The position numbers and the translations under genes are program-made. DNA of 64,000 nt from Pyrenula massariospora (Eukaryota > Ascomycota > Eurotiomycetes > Pyrenulales > Pyrenulaceae): assembly GCA_021030905.1 (NCBI GenBank), contig JAGFMI010000004.1, positions 496,001-560,000 on the forward strand, in the 5' to 3' direction. Position 1 is the stretch's first letter. Each line of letters starts with the position of its first letter. Under the pieces are notes generated by a model that worked only from the letters and a program-made list of their open reading frames with translations, was not told the DNA's origin and made no database searches. Shown here in pieces: positions 24,212 to 35,411 of this stretch.

Positions 24212-25191
24212 ACGCCCACCCTCACCATAAGGACACCAACGCTCCATCATGTATCAAGTCTGCATTTCTGGCTCGCCCTACTAACCATCACGAATTTGAG
24301 AAAGGAAAAATCTAAACCAGAGTAAGGCAGCTCTTATGGTTGGATATCTCTGTTTAGACTGCATGAATGATGATCCTATTCCTGCTTAAAAAGTCCTAGA
24401 TCTTTGGGTTCGGCGTTTTAGAGACACTGATAAGTTTCCTGCGGCTCGTCTACTGGTCTATCGGCATGTAGAATCGTTCGTCACCGGCTGACACTCACAC
24501 TCATTACTAGGAAAGCTCGCTGCTGCTTAAAAGCCTTGCTCCTTTACAGAAAAAGTCCCCTACAAGTCGACAACTATGTCATATACAGGGTGTGACTCAT
24601 TTCTGGTAGACAGCTTTCTCGTTTAGAAAAAATAAAAACATACATTCATTCTCTTTCTACAACGAAGCTTCTTTTCCCTTGACACTCCTCTTTAATAATA
24701 CTAAACCCTAATTATAGACCATATATCAAAATGTTGATACCCACTTGCAATGAAAAATCTCGAAAGTTCCTAGCTACACTTAACGCAAATTGTTCTTGGG
24801 CATGAAAAACCTCATTAGAGCGATATTAAAAGGACTTCCAAGTTGAAGCGGTCATTTATGAGAATCGCATAGAATATAGCCTTAGAATAATGGGCCGAGA
24901 GTGAAACAGGCTCCAGCGATCGAGTGGATAATTGAGATATAATAAACATCGAAAACGAAGGCGCTTGAGTTGTATTACATATCAGTGATGACGATCAGTA
25001 AATGAAGGTTGTTGCTGCTGCGATACGTTCCGAGTGCCAAGATATTTGAACGCTAACCATAAACGCTCTAGCACCCACACACGGGCAATTTGCGCACCAT
25101 CTCTGAAATTGTTCAATCCGCCAAACGGGCTACTACAAACAACGACTTCATTTTTGCACCCTGCATACGACACGTCGACGGGGCCGCAATC
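24212..25191. other. Intergenic, AT-rich
   Basis: About 980 bp, strongly AT-rich around 24600-24830, with no gene. The right end is the promoter of the ribosomal protein gene. Confidence 0.55.
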
Positions 25192-26097
25192 ATGAAGCTC
25201 AACATCAGCTACCCCGCGAACGGGACCCAGAAGCTCTTTGAAATCGAAGATGACCGTAAGCTGCGCGTCTTCATGGAGAAGCGCATGGGCAATGAGGTTC
25301 CAGGGGATACCCTCGGTGACGAATGGAAGGGCTACGTATGTCTTGAAATCCTCGAAGATGCAATCGTGTCTGACTTGTGACATTCAGATCTTTCGAATCA
25401 CTGGAGGCAATGACAAGCAAGGTTTTCCCATGAAGCAGGGTGTGGTACGTGACAGCTTTACCGACCATCTCCTGCTCATCTCAATCGTTAATGTTACTGC
25501 TTTAGATGCTACCAACACGTGTCCGCCTATTGCTCTCAGAAGGTCACTCTTGCTACCGACCCCGCCGCGACGGTGAACGGAAACGGAAGTCAGTTCGAGG
25601 ATGCATCGTTGGTCAAGACCTTGCGGTCCTTGCACTTTCAATTGTGAAGCAAGGAGACGATGACATTCCTGGATTGACCGACAGCGTCAACCCAAAGCGA
25701 CTTGGTCCAAAGCGGGCTACAAAGATTCGAAAGTTCTTCGGCCTCAGCAAGGAAGATGATGTTCGGTGAGTTGCGATGCTCGCATCACGCCAATTTTGGT
25801 TACAACGAAGGACTATGGGACTAACTTCTTGATTCCAGTAAATTCGTCATCCGCCGCGAAGTTCAACCAAAGGGCGAAGGGAAGAAGCCTTATACGAAGG
25901 CCCCAAAAATTCAACGGCTCGTCACACCCCAACGTATCCAACACAAGCGTCACAGAATCGCATTGAAGCGGAGAAATGCAGAGGCACAGAAGGACGCAGC
26001 TAATGAGTACGCTCAGCTGCTAGCCAAGCGGGTGCACGAAGAGCGGGAGAAGCGGACTGAAATGAGGAAGAGGCGTGCGTCGTCGATGAGGAAGTAG
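25192..26097 (+). CDS. RPS6: 40S ribosomal protein eS6
   Basis: Four exons, 25192-25335, 25388-25444, 25506-25765 and 25839-26097, with introns of 52, 61 and 73 nt; 239 aa, the normal size. It starts [20 protein letters not shown] and carries [56 protein letters not shown] and a basic tail ending RRASSMRK, where the TOR-pathway phosphorylation serines lie. eS6 is a small-subunit component at the foot of the 40S particle. Reading frames without splicing stop early, so the introns are real. Codon choice is unusually unbiased for a ribosomal gene: many CGA, CGG and AGG arginines. A Trp replaces the usual Phe in EFKGY. It may be a weakly expressed paralogue or the only copy. Confidence 0.95.
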
Positions 26098-28846
26098 AGG
26101 GACGGTGGAATTTGGTCAAACATGATGGACGCTATTGATAACGGACGGACATTGCTGGAAGCTGGGAAATGTGGCTGTTTTCACAGGTTCCTGCATACAA
26201 GTCGGCCATTATTTGACCAAGACGGGGTTTTCCAATGAAGGCTCGCCCGGCATGCCCCTTCGTTGAAAATGCAGCAAATCCATCTAGCATGCAATTCATA
26301 ATTCGATAAGGCTACAAAATCTCCATGAAACACCCACGTGCCTCAGCAATAGCACTTACATCCGTTTCCTGCCTTGACCTGTTGCCAACTGTGGCATTTC
26401 TTTCCAACCTCATCCATCAACCGAGCCCCCTCCCGCTGCCACTTCGTCCTTTGCAATTAGGAAAAAACTTCGTGCGTTCACCACATATCTCTGCAGATTT
26501 TGCTCTTCGTCAAGATTACAGTGGTGTTCAATAGCAGAACTGGCTTTACCCCGAAATTCAGTGTCTATAAGGCCGTTAGGTAAGGTTTCCTAACCGGTGC
26601 ATTGTTGGTCTGAGCTTCGATATAACTTAGGATATACGATCAAGTTTATAAGACTGCAGCCCCTTTTGAACAATACATGTCAGCCCCATTCATCACATCA
26701 ACGCTCGCTCTCTCTTTCAGGTCCCAAGCTCATCCAATGGCAACTTCGTCGAGGATCAGGTCTTGAACTGTCAAAGAATGCTAAATGCTGTGAAGCAGAT
26801 CGTCCATCCCCATCAAAGAAAAGGAAAAGCTAGTCTCTTGGAGGTCACCATCCTCACCTGCCGTCTGCCGAAAGAAATGGATCAATGTCGTACCAGCACG
26901 GTATCTGAACCTATAATAGAAGAGCTCGCTGAGATTTGTAAGCATAGAGATAAAGTGGACAGAGTCTTGTACTTCGGACGCACATCCTCTGCGGCTGCGC
27001 TAAAATTGCAGTGCAGCGGATTCAGAAAAGAAAAAAAAACTTAATGTTTGGTGTCTACCCCGGCTCGCCCGGCTTGGCGTTTGCACTCTGCCAAGACGAG
27101 GCTTGGTGACCTCTCTACCCGGCCTCAGACGGGGACCAATGTCATAGCTTTATTCATTCGTCTGCACACGCTCTCACGAAAACACCGACGCTGGCCGCCG
27201 ATGACGTTGCATGGCTTCTTCGTCTTACTCTCAACTAACCTACGATGTCACGATTTGTTTCTTGAATGCCTGTTTTGATTTGAGATGATGGATGCTAAAT
27301 GCGGTCTAAGGCTGCATACATGTAAGCTATAGCCTGCTTAGGCCAAGTGAACGGAACTTCTTCCACTGCTCAAGGCCTTTTCGTTCCATGTTCTTTTTCA
27401 TCGCTTTCAGCTTGGTCTGAATTCTAGTTATACGAACACGAAAAATTCCGAAGCACGGATTTTGTCCCTTTTCTTGCTTGCAAGATGGATCAATGGCGGA
27501 AAGGTCGAGGGTACACGATGACAAATTTAGATTGGGGATTCTGCGTTTAGGAATGGCCGTCAAAGCTGAAAGTTGCAAAATTTCATGGGTCTCGAGGTCT
27601 ACGGGGTCGGCTGCGAACCTGCCATGCGAGGGCAGATGGGAACTTTGTCGAGGGTTGTGATCCGGATCGGCGGAATGAAAGGCCATGGGACAAACAGGGG
27701 AGAGTTGGTGGGGGGGGGCGCTTCTTGCTTAATTCCCGCCGTCCAGCAGTTTCTGGCCGGATGGTTGTATTTCACTCGGCCAGCGATGACGCGTTGGCGG
27801 CTGTGAAGCCATATCTCCTCTTTGGGATTGAGACCTGTGGAAGCGGATCTGGCGAAGCAGTCATCGGACCGGTCAGTTGATAGAGACAGTAGCATAGCAT
27901 TCAGACAAGTTCTGGGCAGCTACCAAAATGGCCGAGAACGGTTAAGGGCGTAGCTCCTGTTTTGGTACTCTGCATGCTTCGATGCGCAGGTCCTTGGCCT
28001 TGGCGGTCAAGATATTCTCCAGCACCATTATTAGCTTCGAACATTGCTGCTCTTGGGTTTGCATAGAAGGTGCTAGGAACTTTACCCCCGACTCATTTCC
28101 GTCCTCCTTTTCTTGGCTACGTGGCGGGTTCTGCTACGCGGCGAGCTGCTACGATGCCGAGCTCTACTACCATGCCGAACCTGCCATGCCGAACTCTATT
28201 ACTATGCCGATACATGCCGACTTGCTACCATGCCGAGCTCTACCGCCATGCCGATATCAAACAGCATTATCAAGCAAGACGATGACAAATGCCGGTCACG
28301 CAATAAAAACAACGAGATACCGCGGTTTCGAGTCTATCATTTCCTGGCAAAGCCGTGCTGCCCGAAGACGCTGTGCAACAGTGAGCTGAACAAATCTGGA
28401 AGCCATTTCCCCCTTTGTATGTAAACGGGTTGGGGGGACTGAGGCTGGCATATCATCAGCCAGCTTGTGCTATATTCTCGACGTGATGATGGCGACGGTA
28501 ATGCGAAAGCGTGACGGAAGCATAAGATTTGGCTTGCAAACCTCAGCGACTTACTGGTCTTAGCGGCAAGGATCGAGGCGTCTAGAGAGGCTAAAATTAT
28601 TTTCTACGAATAGGTAATTTCTAGCGCAGTGACGTTTCTTATTCATCTTAGGAACGGTGAAGAAATATAGGGTTTAAGAGTATAAAGTCTAGATGAATTG
28701 CAGACAGACTGGTAGCTCCGGGTCGTGGGTCGTGGTACTTCGTGCAACAGTCAATGGTCAATGAGTATTGGTTTATAAACGTGTAGCTAATTGATTATCC
28801 CAAATGATAAGCCTCTCGCTCACGCCGGCGTCTCTGCATCTAACGA
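26098..28846. other. Long gene-poor stretch
   Basis: About 2.7 kb without a gene I can support. Several ORFs of 60-135 codons overlap in all frames and show no motif, start context or plausible splice partner. A G9 run near 27710-27718 and a short degenerate tandem repeat (listed separately) are the only structured elements. Confidence 0.5.
28135..28256 (+). repeat. Degenerate tandem repeat around the core ATGCCGA
   Basis: The heptamer ATGCCGA recurs seven times between about 28152 and 28254, spaced 10-18 bp apart, with intervening variants of gctctactacc. The underlying unit is close to 18 bp. All three forward frames are open across it, as expected of a repeat, so open frames here are not evidence for coding. 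Confidence 0.7.
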
Positions 28847-30565
28847 TTACTGTCTAGTAGGCCGTTCGCCAGCCCAAGCTCCCAAGATCTTCTGCAATAG
28901 ATGCCCATGCTTGCCACCAAAAGATTCCAGAAGCATCTTGCGTTCTTTGGACGGATGATCTGTCGGATCTTGTTGGATAAGAAAGTTCATGGCCGCGAGA
29001 GCCGGAAATGATGCCATGTTCATAAAAAATGAACCCATACCCGGGCCTTGGAGGTAAGGCATCAACAGCGCGATCTTGCGGCAGTACTGCCGGGGATTGA
29101 TCCGCTGCGGGAGCTGCGCTCGACTGTTTCCGATTATGTCCCGCAGAGGATTATATAGCAGAATGCAAGTAGCCCAGTAGACCGTGCCCAGATGAGCCAT
29201 TGCAAAATCTTCCGAAGACGGCGCCGAGTGCCCATGACCTTCTGGGGAAATCTTGGCTTCCACAAAGGCGACTGTGGACGAGCCGGAAGTGGTCGCCCAT
29301 GTCTGCAGTTGGCTATCGTAGAACCAACATCGTTCCTTTAGTTGCTGGCCTAAGGACATCTTCTCTACCTGGTCTGACGGACACCGTAGGAAGTTGTCAA
29401 AATCCTCTAAGATAGCCGGTATCTCAACTAAGACATCTAACAATTCGTCTCTGGTATCTTTGGGACGCAAGGACCATGGGATTGACTTCCATTCTGGAGA
29501 ACTGAATTCGGATCGTTTCCGACCCTGGATGCTCGGATATATCTACATTGCGCCGTTAGCATCTTTCCAGTACCAGTGTACTTACGAGAGGGTCCTTGTT
29601 ACCAGATGCAGGCGACTGTCAACAAACAGTCGGTGCGCGTGTCCCTCCATGTAACTTTTAGGGCCTTCTGCTAGGATGATGGCTTTCTCGCCGAATACGT
29701 GGTTGAGCCACATGGGACTTGGAAACACCGAGTGTCGATTCTCGAATGGTTGTAGCAGCTAGTGCGATCCAAGTCAGCGACTTTGGAGGTCAACGCCTGC
29801 AAGGGAACAGTGTGGCAAGTACCTCGTATTGTGCCAGCAGCTTCATCGTCGTCAGGAGTTTGTACCTTCTTTCTGGGCCAACGGTGGGGAGTAACTTGGC
29901 CAGCAACCGCAACGACCTGCCGTACATGCGCCATCCTTCCGTCACGATTGGCAGCTGCCTGCTGTGTCGGCCGACCAGTGGCAGGGCATTGGCAAGCACG
30001 GCCAGGCGCACCAGGTCATCCCGGTGGAATAGATCCTGCGCGACCCCTATCCAGCCGGCAGTGGAATATCGCGTGGCCCCAGGCGAGAACAATTGTCCAT
30101 TAGGAAGTAGAGAGGTCAAATAAAGTTCACAGTACCTCGACTCGAAGGCGGTGCGCTCCAGAGACCGCCCAAGCATCAACGGCAGCGGTAACGCCGAAGT
30201 CGTGGGCTGATGCCGGGGGCGAATCCGAAATTTCGACTTTGTTAGTGCTGGAGGCGCGTATGATTCGGGTATAAAGCGGCATGTATTGGCGTCACCGTGC
30301 TCCTGGCTACTGTTGACAAAGATCCTTGCTGTGTCATAGCCTTCACATATGAGACCGTAGCGTGTACACTGCCCACACGACGGCTTCTGTTGATCACACT
30401 TTTTTCAAATAAACGAAATTAGCGGAAATATTCCTGGCGCATTGTCGTACTACATCACATGTCCATAATTGACGACAGAGCACAGAAAGAAAGCGTCGAA
30501 CTTACACCTTTCCTGCGCTTCTTGCAGGTGCGACAAGCCTTTGACCGTCCCGGGACTCCCACCAT
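28847..30565 (-). CDS. Zn2Cys6 binuclear-cluster transcription factor
   Basis: Four exons, 30565-30506, 30398-29823, 29758-29586 and 29531-28847; introns 107, 64 and 54 nt; about 497 aa. The 107-nt intron splits the zinc cluster, and joining gives exactly C-x2-C-x6-C-x6-C-x2-C-x6-C within the first about 40 residues: CRTC, then KKRRKG, then CDQQKPSC, GQC and a final C. The cluster binds CGG-type DNA half-sites. The rest is the helical fungal transcription-factor region, with no coiled coil that I can see. The third intron's acceptor is uncertain; an alternative donor at 29603 with an acceptor at 29543 also keeps frame. Targets are unknown; no biosynthetic cluster adjoins it. Confidence 0.85.
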
Positions 30566-31564
30566 GGTTGATCTTGGCGTCAGGTCGAAACAATACCAAG
30601 CACTCGTTGTTAGCACGGAGTGGAAGAGGCGTCAAATCCATCCACCGCCTGAGGGAGCTCCGGGCTTTTTAGATGGTGCAGGATGGCTTCCTAACTCATA
30701 GATTCCCGGACCAATTACAATTCAGCTGAAGCACTGCTGACAAAGAATACAGGATAGAGCCTCAATCTGCCTCGGCTGCCTGACATGCATAGCAGGGATG
30801 GATACCGCCTCTAAATGCACGGTTCCATCCGCCGAAAGAGCCGTGTAGATTCAGGCATCTCTCATTGTCAGGCTCGGTTCACTCCTCGTATCCCTCGAGC
30901 AGGGGGCAGTGTTCCCACAGTTCGTGAGAGCATGCCGATTTGGTACAATGCCGAATTCAGATGGCGTCAACGCAGTTTTTGAATTAACAGGATAGAATCA
31001 CTGATGGTCGCACCTGAGGCAGGCAGCAATGCATAAGTTCTGCCTCCAATGGCCTTCTACAGCTATACCTAAGCATCGAACTCAGACGGCTAGGTGAGTA
31101 GTGAGCGTTGTAATTGAGCCGTCTCCTTACCTATATTTCTCGGTCTGCCCGGAGTGTATTATATTCCCCGGCAGGCCTCCATAGCGGCTGAAGAGAGACT
31201 TTTCGCCTAGCCACCAGCCAGGGGCCGCCAGAGAAAGAGGGCGGATCGCAGATTTTCACTCTAGGAGGTGATGCTGTGCTCGTGCTCGCGCACGATGCCG
31301 TCAAGTTCACTCTGATAGATAGAGCAGAAGCGGCGTTGAAAACAAGAGAGATGCGGATAAAGGTGGGCTCGGGAAACCTGCTGAGCGCGGTCTTCTCAAA
31401 ATGCTTAACTGAAAAAATTCCCCTCCATAGTGGGGCGCTACCTATCCACAGGTACCAAACCCACCATCGGACCTCCACGACGATGAATATATAGTATGCC
31501 GACCACAATGCGGTAGCTAGAAGACACCAAACACTTCCTCTCTAAACACACCTCCTCTCCAACC
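30566..31564. other. Intergenic (divergent promoters)
   Basis: About 1 kb between divergent genes for a zinc-cluster regulator and PRPP synthetase. No gene seen. Confidence 0.55.
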
Positions 31565-32697
31565 ATGGCTTCGAATTCTATAAAGCTCCTGACTGGCAAC
31601 AGCCACCCTGCATTGGCCAAGGCCGTCGCTGACAAGTGAGCCACCTCCGGACCAGGACTGCTGGGTGAAGGAGACATCTAACTCTCCTGTAGCCTAGGCC
31701 TTGAGTTGACCAAGATCATGGTCCTACAATATTCGAACCAAGAGACCAGCGTCACGATTGGCGAGTCAGTCCGCGACGAAGATGGTACGTCCTAAGCCGC
31801 CTCTCCCGCATATTCCACTACTTCCCTAGCCCATACTTTTCACTCCACAAAGCTGACTTCCGATTTCCAGTCTTCATTCTCCAATCTACCCGCCCGAACG
31901 ACATAAACGACGGCGTCATGGAACTCCTCATCCTTACCGCCGCCTGCCGCACCGCCTCTGCCCGCCGTATCACCGCCATCCTCCCCAACTTCCCCTACGC
32001 CCGCCAAGACAAAAAAGACAAATCGCGCGCCCCCATCACCGCCAAACTGATGGCCAACATGCTCCAAACCGCCGGCTGCAACCACGTCATCACCATGGAC
32101 CTCCACGCCTCCCAGATCCAGGGCTTCTTCAACGTCCCCGTCGACAACCTCTACGCTGAGCCTAGCATGCTCAAGTGGATCAAGAGCAACCTTGACGCGC
32201 GCAACTGCGTCATCGTCAGCCCCGACGCCGGCGGCGCGAAACGCGCCACCAGCATGGCAGATAAGATGGACCTGCCCTTCGCGCTGATCCACAAGGAGCG
32301 CGCCCGCCCGAATGAGGTGTCTCGTATGACGCTCGTCGGAACCGTGCGCGGCAAGACCGCCATCCTCGTTGACGATATGGCAGACACGTGCGGCACGCTC
32401 GCGGCCGCTAGCGAGGTCCTGAGCCAACACGGCGCGGGGGAGGTGCTCGCCATAGTCACGCACGGGATCCTTAGCGGGAAGGCGGTGGAGGTTTTGAAAG
32501 AGAGCCGTCTGAGCCGGCTGGTCGTCACGAATACGGTGCCCGTCCCGGAAGAGAAAGTGAGAGAGTTGCGAGTCCCCGACGGGGAGGAAGGATGCAGGCT
32601 CGAGGTGATCGATATCAGTCCGACCCTGGCGGAGGCGGCGCGCCGGACGCATAATGGGGAGAGTGTGAGTTATTTGTTTAACCATGCTATTGGGTAG
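31565..32697 (+). CDS. Ribose-phosphate pyrophosphokinase (PRPP synthetase)
   Basis: Three exons, 31565-31635, 31693-31784 and 31871-32697, introns 57 and 86 nt; 329 aa. The enzyme transfers pyrophosphate from ATP to ribose 5-phosphate, giving PRPP for nucleotide, histidine and tryptophan synthesis in the cytosol. Visible motifs: GNSHPALA at the start, [19 protein letters not shown] (ATP site and flexible loop), [11 protein letters not shown], and the PRPP-binding [10 protein letters not shown] at about 221-230. It has no long insertion, so it resembles the short yeast Prs2/3/4 type rather than Prs1 or Prs5; fungi use several subunits in a complex, and I cannot say which this is. Exon 3 starts C-rich and ends G-rich on the coding strand. 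Confidence 0.93.
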
Positions 32698-35411
32698 ATC
32701 TTATCGGGCGGAAATGTGAGAATCGTGGGAGATTAAAAGGAGTGAAGATTACGAACAGCATTTACGGTGGTATAATTGAGGAGGCAGAGTTATTGATTAC
32801 GTTACATTTGATAGGTTATCTGCATTCTGGCATAGCATAGCGCCTCGGAGTTAAGTGAGGAGACTAGACGAGACATGAGTAAAGTCTCGAGTCGTTATGA
32901 TTTTGTATTTAAAGGATGTTGAAAAGAATTAGATAGAGCCCAGGGAGTGGCATTTTGGATTTAGTGTTGTATTGAGCTCTATGAGATGTATATAGTCAAT
33001 ATGGAAAACCTAGAACTAGGAAAGGGGATTAGAGCCTGTGACAAACATGCGCAATTCACAATCGTCAACTGTTTATGATTGCACTCATTTCTAGAATAGA
33101 ACATCTAACATCTCAGTGCACTACAACCATCCCAATCTCTCCTTCCATGCCGGATTAATTTCCCGTCTACGATGAATGGTCCGAGCGCGGAATGAATAAG
33201 AGGAATAAAATGAACGAATATGACCTGGAGGATGGGACGGCCTAGGGATTTCCTAAGTAGCGCAGTACAGTATTCTACGGTACACCACCACATAGAATAG
33301 CTCAGCCAAGCTTAGACCGTGACGCTGTGTAGGCCATCCCGTCCTACCCCATCCCGTGTCATAGCCTGATATAATGAGGGGAGGTGTGGCGTGTGCCGGG
33401 AAGTGTCTCGGAATCACTCATGATCGATTCTGTAACCGAATTTGCTGATGCCGGAGAACTGTCTCGAAGCCTGCCACACGCGACGAGTGCGCAGTCTGGA
33501 GGATGCCTGTTACGCCTTTCTCTAGGCTATGTTGGGTACAGGGACAGGAAATGATGTAATTTCCTCATCGTGGAAAGACAGGATATTAGTTTTGGTTGGC
33601 GTAGTATTGATGCGCAATAGTATTAGAAGGGAGGGTTAATGCTGGTCTGTTGGTAGCTGGGCGTTTTGATGGGGCCTTTTATGCGTGGAGACTTGCGGGA
33701 GGTTAGCCAAGTACTGTCTCGTCTTTGAACTGGGCTCTGCCTAAAAGAGATGACAGAGTGTAGAGCGTTCTCCTTCAAATTACCAAGCGTAACTTCAGAG
33801 TCCTAGTAAGATGGCTACCAGCGAGAAGACGAGGAAATCCCGAAAGCCAAGCCGTTTCATTTGATTATCAAGGTCTTTTTTTCGTAGTCTCTGCTAATTG
33901 GTCTCAACGAAGGTCTGGTTCCGGTCATACTGCTTGAAATAGCCAACGCGGACATATTCGCAAGGTTCCTCTTTGCTTTTGCCCGTGCTGTGATTTTCGG
34001 AGCTCTAGGCGGTTCTCTTAAGTAGGATACCTTCCATGTAATCGTTACTATAGCCATAAACCTAGTTGCTCCGCTGCATGAGCAGGAGCGTGACTGGTTT
34101 GCGGGTGTCGACCTTTCGTTGCCAAGGAGCAAGATGGTGTTGGATGTATCGATAGGTTCTTTAGTCCCGATTTCGATAACTTTTGAGAGCGGGAAGCTTG
34201 TTTCTGTTGCCACTTGTGCATTTCTAGTCGCTATTATCTGCAGGCGTTTGGAGTTTAATAGACTAGGGAACGTCGAGAAATTTGCCCTACATGACGAGAT
34301 ATCGCCGTAAATTAGTTCAAGTTTCAAATCCGGAGATTCGTGTTCTGCTTCATAGTATGGGGGGGCGAGTGGGGTAGGGGTCATAGAGGATGCATTTAAA
34401 ACTTCAAGTAATGCTCAAACTTGTCGAATATTTGAGAACTTTAACATTTTCTCTATCGGACTCAAATAAGATCGTCTTTGGATTTGGTCTCTTACGCCTT
34501 CCCCTCTATGATATCAAGATTAGGGCAGATGTAAATTAAGGCTCACATATATTGGTTGTATCTCCAAATTGGATCCCCTCAGCCTTCGGGGTTGCTCTGC
34601 TATAACTTACGTGACGCGACTATTTCTGGCGGTTCTCTAGCTACAGCGAAACGCCTCTCATTGCTCAGACAATCAAGTTGTTGCCGTTGGTTGAGGTAAA
34701 TTTGCCGGACCTTTTCGCGGTCTAGACAGCATATGTCGAGGCCTCAGCAGATTTTTCTCTTGTAGATGAAAGCACTGTGGAGCGATGAAGTTACTCATGG
34801 TTGCTCAGACGGCAGGCTGTGAGTCCGTTGTGGCAGAAATCGTGGTCGACTATTTTGGTTTGGTGCGGAGGGACCATGCAGCCACGGTTTCTGCTACCAA
34901 GCCTCGGCGACAAGATAGCACTTCTCTCCTAGGTACACCCGGCAGATAAGGGACCTACTATTGAAGTACTTTTTTTTGTGTAATAAGTTGCATGTAATAT
35001 CTTCAGCAGGATCTCATATTTAAGATCTACGCAAATGCTTTCCCATAGTGAGCAGCTAGTGGGCATCCCGTACGAGTCCATCAGCTATTTCAATTGTCTG
35101 ATATGTAATTACGACTTCATTAATGTGGCGCTGCTGTCTGCCCTGTCAGCCTTGCGGCGCTGCTTCAATACTCCCTCGTGATGCTCAATCTTTTCCATCT
35201 CAATACTCGATGCGCTCTGGCGCGATGCTCAAAGTCCGCTACCACGACGCTCGATTTCCTCTATCGCGATAATTAGCTGCTCTCACAACTCCTATATGCC
35301 GCTATTCAGACGAACATAGTTAACATACTGTTCGTTGCTCAATCTGCTTGCTAGATAGAGCATACCGCAGTAGCTAACAATGTCGTCGGTTGAGTTCAAT
35401 ACCTCTCGTCC
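32698..35411. other. Gene-poor stretch with one unassigned reverse ORF
   Basis: About 2.7 kb. The only long ORF is on the reverse strand at 34384-33857 (175 codons) and has no family I recognise; its central part resembles a decayed copy 4.9 kb to the right (see repeats). No RNA gene seen. Confidence 0.5.
34089..34268 (+). repeat. Diverged direct repeat, left copy
   Basis: About 180 bp similar by eye to 39008-39198 in the same orientation. Shared blocks include ggtttgcgggtgtcgacctt, gtgttggatg and gagagcgggaag versions. This copy lies inside an open reverse ORF; the other is full of stops. Together they bracket the ubiquitin-like/ankyrin gene. Confidence 0.6.

Noticed and set aside
31840-32685. 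281-codon reverse ORF opposite PRPP synthetase
   Set aside because: It is the antisense shadow of a clearly conserved enzyme with PRPP motifs; Gly/Asp/Ala-rich antisense composition follows from the GC-rich codons.
33857-34384. Reverse ORF of 175 codons
   Set aside because: No known domain; one half resembles a decayed copy elsewhere. Not enough to call a gene, so only the repeat is listed.
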